Below are positions 30,466-42,200 of a stretch of DNA of 64,000 nt, one piece after another. This DNA comes from Escallonia rubra (taxonomy: Eukaryota; Streptophyta; Magnoliopsida; Escalloniales; Escalloniaceae). The notes under the pieces were generated by a model. It did not search any database and was not told where the DNA came from. It saw only the letters and a program-made list of their open reading frames with translations. The stretch covers positions 211,326 through 275,325 of the forward strand of contig JAVXUO010000083.1 in assembly GCA_033065855.1 (NCBI GenBank). The letters are read 5' to 3'. How positions within the stretch are numbered: position 1 is the first letter of the stretch; the number at the start of each line of letters is the position of its first letter. A program made the position numbers and the translations under genes.

Positions 30466-30741
30466 ATGCCTATTTTCACGGTTGTGCCCAAGAATGGAAA
30501 CATTGCTCTGACAGAAGAGCAGCTAAAGGGCATCTTCAAACAGAACGACAAAAACGGCGACGGCCTTCTGAGCAAGGAAGAGCTCAAAGAAGCCTTCAAG
30601 CACCTGGGTGCGCTCATCCCCGGCTGGAGAGCTTCGCGCGGTCTCCGTTACGCTGATGCTAACGGAGACGGATACATCAGCAAGGGAGAGTTGGACGCCC
30701 TCGTGAAGTATGCTGCAAGTATTGGATATACTGTCAAGTAA
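30466..30741 (+). CDS. Small two-EF-hand calmodulin-like protein (CML-E)
   Basis: A 91-residue single-exon protein. EF-hand 1 loop about residues 27-38 (DKNGDGLLSKEE) and EF-hand 2 loop about 63-74 (DANGDGYISKGE), both with full ligand sets; linker IPGWRASRGL. It is the intact partner of the nonsense-mutated copy at 24215: most of the protein is identical, the main differences being at the N-terminus (VPKNGNIALTEE versus VLKAGKKFPLTEE). An AATAAA signal lies at 30867-30872. Start supported by TATA spacing and conservation with the duplicate. Function inferred as a soluble calcium sensor. Confidence 0.92.
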   Translation: MPIFTVVPKNGNIALTEEQLKGIFKQNDKNGDGLLSKEELKEAFKHLGALIPGWRASRGLRYADANGDGYISKGELDALVKYAASIGYTVK

Positions 30742-31559
30742 ATGATGAATTATACCTTTCATAGCCTTTCAAATACGAAGGGTGTGCTTTCATGTCTAAG
30801 TTTGTATGTGTGTAACACAGTTGTGTTTCATGTGTGTGCCTAAAGCTGGGTGTAACAGACTATACAATAAAGCATCTTGTTACCCTAAAAATGCAAACCA
30901 AAAGTTTCCAGCGTAGGCATTTTGCCCAAGTTCCACCACCTCGTCAAATCTGTGCTCATGGAATTAGAATCCAACGAAAAATATGTCAGGTGGACCGATA
31001 TGGCTAGCTACAAATTAGTCAAACTTGACCAGTATGTGGATCTTCTCAACCTGGATCGCTATTCAAATGGCATTTCCAAATCGTACATAGGCTAACTTCA
31101 AATGAACGGAGCTCAGGAAAGGAGTTGAGCTCTCGAGCTTGAATAGAAGCTTGTTTGACGCGTTTACAAGTCCAGCAAATTCAAACCTCATTATTGTCAT
31201 GTGCTGAACAAGCTGGGCTTGACTTGTTTAGACCTCATTAATTAGCCTCCCTTAATAAACAGCCAACAGAATAACGTTCAGCAAAAACAAGTCATTAAGC
31301 ATAAGGTCCAAGGCCAAAGAACGTAAGCACATCACAAGATAAGTTTGTGACTAGACACGTGACAATCTTTACTTTTAGATGATAAGTTTGTGATAATATA
31401 AATGGCAATCTTCACTTTAATCAAAGCAAATATTCGCAGTTATCTGTCACAGAGGAATGTGGAGGTGAATAAAGTTGATATAGACAACTTTAATTTGATT
31501 CCTTCTTTATGCCCCTTAAAAAATTGGTTCTTACTCAAAAAAACTAAAGAGAAAAACTG

Positions 31560-31566
31560 TATAAAT
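31560..31566 (+). promoter_or_regulatory. TATA box of CML-F
   Basis: TATAAAT 66-72 bp before the ATG at 31632, the same spacing as for the neighbouring CML genes. Confidence 0.6.
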
Positions 31567-31631
31567 CGAGGTAAGACTCGACAAACTCCACTGCCATCTC
31601 CCAGACTTCTTCTTGCTAAAAACTAGTTAGA

Positions 31632-31925
31632 ATGGCGATTTGGGCTACAACACGCGGTGTCTCTAGGGATGGCAAATTTGAAATGACGATCGAAGAATTC
31701 AAGCAATGGTTAAAAAGATTCGATGCTGATGCAGACGGATTGATAAGCAAAGATGAACTCCGAGACGTCATCCGTGCCAGCGGAGGTTGGTTCTCTAGCT
31801 GGAAAGCCAAACGTGGTGTAGAGTCTGCCGACACCAATCGCAATGGTTTTGTGGATGAGAGCGAGATCAACATCCTTGTGCACTTTGCACTGAAGGAATT
31901 GGGTGTCAGAATCATCGCATGCTAA
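31632..31925 (+). CDS. Small two-EF-hand calmodulin-like protein (CML-F)
   Basis: A 97-residue single-exon protein, the most diverged intact member of the cluster. Loop 1 about residues 33-44 (DADADGLISKDE) has Ala at position 4 and loop 2 about 69-80 is DTNRNGFVDESE; Asp1, Gly6 and Glu12 remain in both. The linker has WFSSWKAKRGV, where the usual Gly-Trp-Arg becomes Ser-Trp-Lys. It ends in Cys (IIAC). It lies outside the duplicated unit, 0.9 kb after CML-E. No signal peptide or membrane segment. Confidence 0.9.
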   Translation: MAIWATTRGVSRDGKFEMTIEEFKQWLKRFDADADGLISKDELRDVIRASGGWFSSWKAKRGVESADTNRNGFVDESEINILVHFALKELGVRIIAC

Positions 31926-33227
31926 GCTGCTAAACTATTTAGTCATCCATGTATGTTGCCATGTTTTCTATATGTAACCCAACTGGTTGAATATGAGCTT
32001 CCAAGCTTGGAAATGGGTACCTCCTTTTTCTTGTATGTGTGTGTGTGTGTGGGGAAGGGGTGGGGGGGGGGGGGGAGGGGGGGAATACAGTCTCTGAAGT
32101 AACTGCATAGGATCAAAAGCCTTGGTATTACCTCACCTAAGAATAGAGTTCTAATATGCAAAGTCAGCTGTGGAGTTTTCTTCAGGAGAAGGTTAAAAAG
32201 CATGGAGTCAAATTAGATCTTAAGTATTACCAACAAAAAAAAAATTAGATCTTAAGAAAACGGCGAACATATATGCAGTATACTGACTAATTAATTCTGT
32301 AATGCCAAAGGTTTATACAACAGTGTTCATGAGACAATACATTGTTCATCGAATTACATGAACATCCTACACAATATACAATTGAACTGATTCGGATGCC
32401 AATTTCATGTATAAACGATTATTTTCTGTCCTTAAGATTCATCTCTAGATGATTCTCAACTGCCGACAAAATAACCAGTACAACACAAGCAGGATATTGG
32501 CAAAAATTGATGTGTCTCTTCCTTTGTGAGTCAGATAAAGACTACTCGCAATTGCCTATATACGAGCCGGTCCAGCACAAACAAGCAAAACGCAGCTGGA
32601 ACAAATCCTTCGCGTAATGGTATATTTGTACAGAATATCTCCATGATTGGATGTCCAGCAATGTGTGAAATCTGCTAATAATTAAGTACCGAGGCATAAC
32701 ATAAAAATATCAAGTGTTAGGTATGTCTGAATGTTAAGGACAATTAAAGGGCAACCCTATCCTAACTCCACTGGTAATCTGGATTTCTAAATTTGTCAAA
32801 GAAAGCAAAGCATCAATGTGCACTTGATTCTACCGAAGAACTGTAAGACTTCACCCACTAATCAGAACTAAGGTCCAAAATAGTTAGTTGTAAGAGGCCC
32901 TAACCATGTCCAGATTACCACTTGCAGGCCTATGTCCAAAATGCGAAAAAGAAGTAGTTGTTTAAGGAGATCAAATTCCTACAGAGGATTTGGTATTTAA
33001 TTTGACGTATTTTCTCTTGAATATTTTTAGAAGGGTTTCCTTCATCATTAATCCTAATTTAGCATTGATGCATATACAACTTATAGAAGGAAAACCCGAA
33101 GTCTATCTTGAGTTTTCTCCATGTAACACAGCTAAAATTAGGAGTAACCTTAAAAGTTTAGGGTAAGCAGGCTGCATCCATTTTCCTCAAACTCCAAAGC
33201 ATTAAGATTGCAAAGACAGTAACACCT
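31926..33227. other. Intergenic between CML-F and the PAH gene
   Basis: Holds the CML-F 3' UTR, a (GT)n/G-run tract (separate entry) and the PAH 3' UTR on the minus strand nearest 33227. No other gene seen. The two genes converge. Confidence 0.5.
32035..32093 (+). repeat. (GT)n followed by G-rich runs
   Basis: GT repeats run to about 32050, followed by G4, G4, G14 and G7 runs separated by AA, T and A. This meets the simple pattern for G-quadruplex potential and is prone to length errors in assembly. Confidence 0.8.
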
Positions 33228-36200
33228 TCAAGTTTCAATAGCAGCAGATGGCAGTTTCCAATAATTCCAGGAGTTAAAGTCTTCCTGGGAGTGACAAGGT
33301 ATGTAAGGTTAGTTGAGGAAAAAGCAGGTAGAACGAGATGAAAGAAATAAATCTAAATAAACGCACTAGGGGAAATGCTCTTGTTCCTATCTTACAAACA
33401 TCACCCGAAAGAGCAAAAAAAAAGGATGCAGAAAGAACAAGATGGGTCGATTTCAGTTAAGCTTAACCTCGTATTTATTAGTTAGTTCTCAGCAAAACGC
33501 TCCTGAATACTTATAAGTTTGAAAAGGAAGAGTTATAAAGAACTAAACCTGCTCCGATGAGGACACTGGTGGAAACATGTCATGCACAAGAGCATGAAGA
33601 TTAGTATATGATTTTGAGTCCACTCGGCGGTTCACAACCACCTCACCCTGCAACCTTGAAAAAATCAGAAGAGCTTCTGATAATAAATTTGCATGTGGGT
33701 TCACTATGTAGTAACTAAGTGAAATTCTTTTGCAAGTACCTTGGGATTAATAATAAAGATCTTTCCTTTGGGTATTCCAACTTTAAGGTAGCTAAACTCA
33801 TCAGTGTCTCTGTTTCCAAAACCGGCATAAAATGGGTTCCTATCAGAAGGAAATAATGCCCTGATATCCTGGATAATAGAAGTATAAATATTAATAACCT
33901 TAAAGTGACACGATACAAAGAATTCTTCCTTCAATCATCCCGTAAGTTCAGCAGTAGAGGAATTAGGTCTATAAAGCATGTAGTTATCAAAGAAGTTCAG
34001 CAGCAATACTTAACTCAGACTAGTACGGCACATTTATTGTCGCCATAGGGAACTTTGGCCAAGTGTAAGTACCCTGTCCCCTATTGCACCCCATACCCGC
34101 AAGTTTGCACTTCTCAGTGACTCGGTGAATGGTGGCCAGCCGTCACAAACTTGGGCAGAAATTATAAACATGGAAGTTGTACGTGCCATAAGCAAGTTGC
34201 CTATGTTTCAAACAAAACAGATACCACAGTGTTTCCATTATAGGCCATAGATTCTAAGCCCATTTGGATATTTTTTTAAGAGACAACATTCACTATGTGT
34301 CATAATAAACTTAAGGCAGATAGGTCGTGCTTCCATAGATTTTATGATCGTATCATTCTCATACAATTTATGTTACTATCTATCTATAAGAAACAGAAAT
34401 ATACAAAAGTTCATGCTGGTCATATGTTTCAAGATATACTTCTAGCAGCCGCAGGTAAGCAACAAGGAACTAACCTCCAGGCAAGAAATCTTAAATTCAT
34501 GAGGAGCTCTTCTAATAACTGCAAAATGAACATGTTATCAGAAACTCTTGCAGTGCATTAAGAGAAGAAATTAACTCTATTTAATAGTTGATATGACTGA
34601 TCTTACCCTATAACGAATGCAGATAGATATATATTTTCTGCCTAGTAATCTCAGAGTGACTATTCACAAAATCGCATCAAAGAGCTCAGAACCTCGAACT
34701 ATAAATTCTAGAGCAGTCTAAAGTGTTGCTCTTGAAATCAAGTCCAATTTATTAGTGAGATTGCAGCTGCGGTGGCTATAGTTTTTCTCTCCAGGAAGAG
34801 GATCAAATCCGAAAATGCAAGAAACTTCAATCACAACCCTCATTACCTTTTTTTATTAAAAGAAATAGCCAAAGATTGAGCAAAGAGAAACAAAAGTCTT
34901 GCAATTTCAAGAACTTGAAACTTCCAGCCTAAAAAACTCACTAAAACAAGACGCAATGAGATGATGCATAGATGACTAAAGACAAAATTTGAAAGTACAG
35001 TATCTTATGGGTTTAGGTTTAGGACGAAAAAACTTGTCAGCACCAAAATACCTCAACCAAGGTTTTTACTAGAAGAGATAGGGAAGGGCGAAAAGATATC
35101 ATAAACAATAGCTAACAAAATGCCAGCAATATATGCAGTAGTGAAAGTAGACCACTGCATTTAGTGTAGGCTCAACCATACATGGTCCACTGCCTCGGAA
35201 AGGAATGAATACACGTCTGTATTCCCAGAGAGATCATTCTGGTACAGAATCAACCATATATAGTGTGTGCACCATCTCATTTCTAGAGGCAGCTCTCAAC
35301 AAGAAAGTCTTTGCTCAGAACTATTGACCACTGGCAATCAGATGTGCAAGCTAGACTTGGATACAGATATGGCATTTTTTTGCAGATATAGGGAATATTA
35401 TGAAGGAAATTTGGGGAACAGGAGAGAGAAGCCAGTTACCTTCTCGAAAGAGAGAAGGAAAAAGTCCATCAGGGGAAATAACAACAGGCCCATCTGGCAA
35501 GGCCTTTCCATCCTGCCAATAAAATTTGTCAGGAAAAGGAAGCGGAAACACCAACAGAAGAAAAGATGCACATTCTTCATTTAATTTGGCAGCAGTAATT
35601 ACAGAAAAAACAAGCCTTTCACTGCTAGGCAAGAGGACTGAAGGCAGAAATCCTACAAAATAATTACCTGCTTGAGGTTAAACAAGAACTGTCTAGTGTG
35701 GTAGGCCTGAGAAATTGCTCGTGCACTCAGAAAAAGAAACTGATACCCATTTTCCTGCAACAAAAAGTAAAATATTAGGATCAGTCAACTGTTGAGGTCT
35801 TCAATCATGATATGGTATGTACATTTGATTAAACATAGGAAAAAAGGATGAGAAATCCAAACACACACATGATGAAAAGCTTTTGCAATCACAAACTGCA
35901 ATGAGATAAGAAATAAAAAAGTGCAATTACATGGGCCTCTGCAACGCTGCATGACCATATACTTTGTAATCTTTAAGATGGGTTGCCAGTGCATCAGATA
36001 TTGCATATGTAGAGCAAATCGCACTATGGAATATCATTTCAAACTGATAAAAGTGATTTAAACTACCAAATATATTTATCACATAGGCGAAGAGTCAACG
36101 AACCTTAATAGCTGTAAAGAGATGTGCAACACCTGTCTGTGACCAATCTTTTCCAACCAAAGGCATGAATTGTCCTAGAAGATCAGATCTTGATACAAAA

Positions 36201-39200
36201 CCAACATAAAAGGAATTAGACAAGCCTAAGGCATATTCACAAACAATGAAGACTAGTGGTCTACAAACTTGACTCAATAAACACAAAAGCAAGAAATAGA
36301 ACCATGAGCAAGTAGGAGGACGGCTTTGGAATACTATCACACAAGTGCACCAACTGGATTTCAAGACCATTACCAATCCTATATGGAGAAGCAACTAGGA
36401 AAACAAACAAAATATCTTAGCCACGGATCCAGGAACCTTTTCTGCCACAAAGATAGCGGAAAAGCATTTTGAAGGGATAGGAAGCAAAGTAAAACTTCAA
36501 CAGCGGAAAAATCCAGGCCACTTTATCCTGAAAGGAAAAAGAACAAACCCACAACTTACACCCAACAATGCGTACAACTATCATCAGGGTTTCAGTAATA
36601 TATGCTGCATACTTTAGCTCATAGCTTTTTCCCTTTCCATTTGCTTTAAACTCATTCAAGGCATGCTCCATTTTATGCATCAAAAACCTCAGTGTTGAAC
36701 TGGATTCTTATTGTGACATCGGAAGTGGGATAGTCTACAATTGGCCTTATAAGACCCTGGCCATGAAATTACAAGTACCTATTTGGCTAGCCTTTCTAAG
36801 GGAGGCATTGCCCTGTAGCTTAGTTGCAGGATCCTTGCAAGAAGCCCGACAATCTCCCTGAGATTTGCAAATTTGTACTTCCAGGGAAAATTCGGATCAG
36901 GATATCCTATTGGGCCCTAGATGAGAGATGGATACCCAAATCGGAGGTGGAGAAACCTATGGTTGGCCTCATAGGACCCAGGTCATGAACTTAAAAGCAC
37001 CTAATTGGCTAGCCCTTTTGAGGGAGTATTGTCCAGTGATTGGACCGTGGACGTGCGTCGTCTCATTTATGTTTTACACCTTTCTCACTCAGAAATCAAC
37101 TCATTGTGCTTGTTGCCGACCAATCTTAGCATGCACCCAAAACCTCTAAATACCTCCACGATGTGCTCTCTCTACACCACGAGATGTGAGGAGTAACATT
37201 CCAGATATTATTTAAATTTTCCTTTTTTCAGCCATTAGGTTCATTCACAAACATTCTTTTGTGAACGTCTCTAGAGTGCTTAACCCTGCACAAATTCTTC
37301 CTTGTTCAAACTCGAGGTTCCCTGATTATTATCCCACTAGCCACAGCCGCAATAAACTCAGGAAAAGAATTAGCCTCATCCCCCTTTTCCAATTTAAAAA
37401 TATATGCCCGTTGTAGAACCTCTCAGACACCAAGAAAATCTTAGTTCGGACCATTCAAATCAACCCACACGGCCACATCTAGCTATTTTTTTTTATCCAA
37501 GAATACAAAATTCTCCATTTTTCTAAAGAGGCAATAATATTTTTGCACCATATAAGCTCCAAAATCACAACAAACAGTTACATTAAGAGAGGAAAACGCT
37601 GTATCACAATTGCACCTATTTAGGTACCATCAAATAAGAGCTTGAATAATATTACATGGTATCATAAAAATTTCACCCAGGTGTTTATAAACAAGCTTCC
37701 TGATCCTGATTTGAATTACAGAAACAAGTACACATGCTCAGACATATCTTGCATTATAAGCATTTCCTACTTGTTTTAATCTTTCCCTTGCTTTGGCTGG
37801 GTCACAGTAAAAGCATAGTATCCTCTCACAGGAGGTATTAAAATGAAACTTAAAGCACCTTAACTAAAATGACAGAGCAACAGCCACATAAGATGACTTA
37901 GAAAAGACAAATGAGGCCATTAACTGCCATTAAATAGTGAAAAGACTGCTGCAGTATATTTTATTCTATAATATGGGAAATGTTGTCCATTGGGTTGTTT
38001 ACGGTTTATATATTTGGTTATTCCTTCGACTTTCTATTGTTTTTCAGAGCAGTAATGAGAACTATGTCAGTCCTTTTGGTCTATTTCACGAAATTGGTAG
38101 AGCATGCTGTCTGATCTTTCAACACAATATTAACACCAGATATCGTTGGACAATTTTGCATCACAAGGAATCAAGTCACAATTCAGGAAGATGTATGAAG
38201 GTCACCAAACTAACTCTTGCCAGTTAAGATGTGAGACATAAACCTAGATATACAAGTGTCACTGGACATTCTTTACCATATTAAAAAACAAGCAAAAAAA
38301 AAATCTATGCCTATTATATTGTGAAAATAACCTTACTTGGTGATTGTCCCGTCAACATCTGAGATCACGACACGCATATCCCATCTCCACAAATAAATTC
38401 TGGCATCAACCTGAGAATTATGTAATCCAAGTAAGCTTGCAATCACGCATAAATACTGGCACATGCAGACGCACATGCGCGCACAAACAACCCAAATTGA
38501 GCAATGCAGCAACAAATGACCTGTTGCTCCCCCAGCATCGAAGTCCAGTATGTGAAGGATACTTTGTTTGGTCCTTCCTTTAGATTCAAGGATGCCAGCT
38601 GTTCAGAAGTTGGGATTCTTATTCTTATTCTCTTCTTATTCACCTTGGGTTTAGGCAGATCTTTTTCCTCGTTCTTGGCACCAGTGCTCTCCAAAGCATT
38701 CTCAGCATCAAAACTTTTTGTACAATCTGAATCAGGTTGGGAAACGTCCATGCTTCTTGATTTTTTGAAAGGAAAGGACCAGCGTCTCCAGCTTCCGCCG
38801 GAGGCATCGAAACTTTTAGATAGATCCCCTGCAAGAGTTTTCCAACTTGGTCAGCAGCAATCAAGCCTTTTGGTTTAACGGCGTTTTACTTTCATATGCA
38901 GGATTCCCAAAAAGATTTCTGAGCTGCATATTATACGAGCTAATAGTCTACAATTCCTAAAAGCTACCATTTTCTACAATCACATCTAATAGCGGCATCA
39001 GGCCCATCCTTAATGCCATGCAAAGAGATACTCTGCATAAGTGCAAGAAACTTGTGACTTCTTGAAGCTCATTAGTTCTATGAGTGTTCCAAACGATGCT
39101 CTACATATAGGAAATGGTATTTCCAATTGTACCATCCTAAATTGATTCAACATTCACTGAATAACACCTTGGGGTATGAGAACTAACAGTAACACCATTT

Positions 39201-42200
39201 GTTAATAAAGACGATATAATATCCAACATCATCATTAGTCAGTTCATATTACTACTTGTTTACACCTTTGGGTAGGAGAAATAACAGCAACACCGTGAGA
39301 AGTTGTCAATAAAGGCAATAAAACATCCAACATCATTTATTCAGTTATACTATTTATTCTGAATGTACAGCCAATTGTACATAAAAATCTCTCTGTGACA
39401 TGCACATAGATATCAACCACCACCACCTCCCCAACAACTTTGTCAAAGTCATCAACCCTGCCACCACCCCACCAATGATTCTCCCTCCCTCTACATATAT
39501 ATAAACATATGCATATATAATACATATACCACACACATGAGCACACGCGGGGTTGTTGTCCCTGTACCTGCACGATCAAAGAGAATGCGAAATGACCAAC
39601 ATTCAAAGAATACTTTGCCCAGCCTTCTATATCTTCGCATGACCTGGATGTTTCAATTTCTATATTAGATGTATGTGTTTTCTGTTGGTCCATATACACT
39701 CCCACTGTCCATAAAGTAATAGACATGTCGGCTTTAGGATGTCCATAATTTTTTCTCATTTGATTTAAGCCACCACACAGGGTTGTTGTCGATGTGGAGC
39801 CTGATGTCAGAACGCTAGATTGTCAGCGGAAAGTACTGTGCACTAATTCCCAACCTCAGCAAAAAGTTTTGGGGGGGTAATTGTTGCAATAATTTAGTAC
39901 TGCTGATCTAGGGTTCTCCTGCATATATTGTACTTTCACACTTTCAGTTCACAGAGTAATATGCGAGAGCAGGAATGGCAACAGCGAGGGAGTTAGGGTT
40001 TTGCATTGTAAAATATTGGTAAATTGTGGAATAGCAATCTGGTAATGCACCGGGGATGTAACCATATAGGTGAACCTCGTAAAATCTTGTATTGTGTGCT
40101 TGTTTCCTCTGTTCGTTTTTCTTCTTTTTATTGCTCGTTGCAGCGTCAATTCGTAACATATTATTAGAAATAAGGATATTTGCAACATACACACACAAAC
40201 ACATGCACGCGAGCATGCACATGTGTGTTTGTGTGTGGGTAAAAAAGTATACACGTACAAATATGAGTATGTTAAAAGCGGCCCGAGAGGGCCTGTACAC
40301 AAGAAGTATAAACAGATGGAGCGAACAAGCTCCCTATTTAAATAAAAAACAAAACTAGTAGGGCCTCAGAGAACAGCCCCAGACCAGCGTTCTTATTCTG
40401 AATCTCCTAAAAAGCCCAGCCATTTTGTTCGGACATATTCAACTTGGGCACTTGGAGGCCTCGGGGGGAAAACTGCCTTTTGGCCAGGTTGACAGGGGAG
40501 AGGAGTCTGAATGAGAGTGGTAAAGATAGAAATAAGTACCTAGCCCAATTAGTTTAAGACAAAGTCTTAACTGACTACCCTTTACCTAAGAAAAGAAGTC
40601 TTAATTGACTTGACCAGAGTCCAGTTTGATGAGTCCAAACTCTTTGGTGTCCTCCTCGACATGTTTACTCCAACGATAGTTAGGTACTCAAAAAATTAAG
40701 ATGCGGCAGGAACTCATCTAATTGTAGTCCATTAGCAAAGACTAAAAAGTAATGGATTTACAAGTTCTTCTAGACGTTTGTGCCAATTCTAAATGGACAA
40801 CCATTGTTCTTTGGTGCGACAAAAACATTTGAGAGGGACAGTGACTTCTATATCAATGCTGTGCCAATATCCCCATACATGGGCCAGATGCAAGTGTTGG
40901 ATCATGGTGGTACACCATGTATGCCTCACCGCGACATGGTGTGAAGACTCAAACCATGCTCTTTGCACCATGCTCTTTGGTGCAAAGGGAGCGTATACTT
41001 ATCACTCACATCATTCCCAACGTAGTCATTGGCATCTTCTTAGAGATGTTGTCAGTCAGAATTAGGAAAACATATGAACAAATGCTAGCTGCTTGTCAAT
41101 CAAACCGAAAGACAACAAATCATGTAATGGTCGTTGAACTGCATCCCATCGGCTGCATAGCAGTGAGGATGGTGAATATACGACCTTTTTTCAGCTTTGT
41201 CTAGGTGGCGCCAAATAACAAGAGTGCTAGAACAGAGGTAGAAGTTGTTGTGTCTGTCTTTAGTTATGACTGAACTAAGTATTTTGAATGAGGATAGCGG
41301 AGAGTTATGATTCCATATTTAGAAGAGGAGAAGAAAACATGGTGGCGGTGGCAACAGGTGGCTGGTGATGAAAAGAAAATTGATAATAGAGGACATGAAT
41401 TGAGCTTTTAGCATTCTGATTCTACAAGAGCTCTCTCTTCTTGTTGAGCTCTTCTTAGGGAACCTCAGGTATCTTCTAAAAAAATTTCCGCCCCAGCGAA
41501 TCTCCAAGATTGCCATGTCTTGCCCCTGGATGGAAATGTGGAGGCAGGCCTTGGGTCCAAACAGAATGTTGATCCACTTTCAAATTCACAATATTAAAAT
41601 TGGTCACAGAAGTAAAGGCCAAGGGAGGTCCGGAAAATTTCTCGTACCACAAGGATCGTTTTGTAGTTTGACCAGCATTAAAGGTGCCAATATATATTGG
41701 ATACAACATTAAAGGTTGTGAGGTTTTGTTTGCTGTTTTTTTATCTTTTGAGGACTTTGTGTCAAAAGTTTAGAATGCTTTTGTTTCAAACTGTACATGT
41801 GTTAACGGGCTTACTGGAATACAAGGACTTTTGACCAAAAAAAATTGGATTCAACATCTAAGCACCCCATGATTGTGAAAAAAAAGGTTCTACCATGAGC
41901 TCTCAAAATCCAGTATATAGTCTGATGCATGACATGAAGAGGAAAATGGGAGATGGAAGGAATAAAAAAAACAGAGACCAATTTCACATGCCACAGAAAT
42001 TATTTGGACAGTTGTGAATTGGTTTCGTTTCTGCAGTATCCAACCATAATAAAAAATTAAGTGCTCCGTACATAATATACAAAAAACTGTTCTCTTACCA
42101 ACTGCAGGGCTGGCAGGTAAATTTCTGAGCTCCTCTAAAGTTTTGGCATCCCCAACTGTGGGCACTGGATTGGACAACTGGTAATCTCGGTCAACATCTG

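Larger units (their letters stand above)
25228..31155 (+). repeat. Segmental duplication, unit 2
   Basis: Partner of 21838-24900 (see that entry for block boundaries). It carries the intact CML at 30466 and, between the two matching blocks, a transposon-filled insert at about 25885-29504. Confidence 0.9.

Noticed and set aside
38333-38864. Separate small genes on either strand near the PAH exons
   Set aside because: The minus-strand frames are PAH exons read into introns; the plus-strand frames are their shadows.
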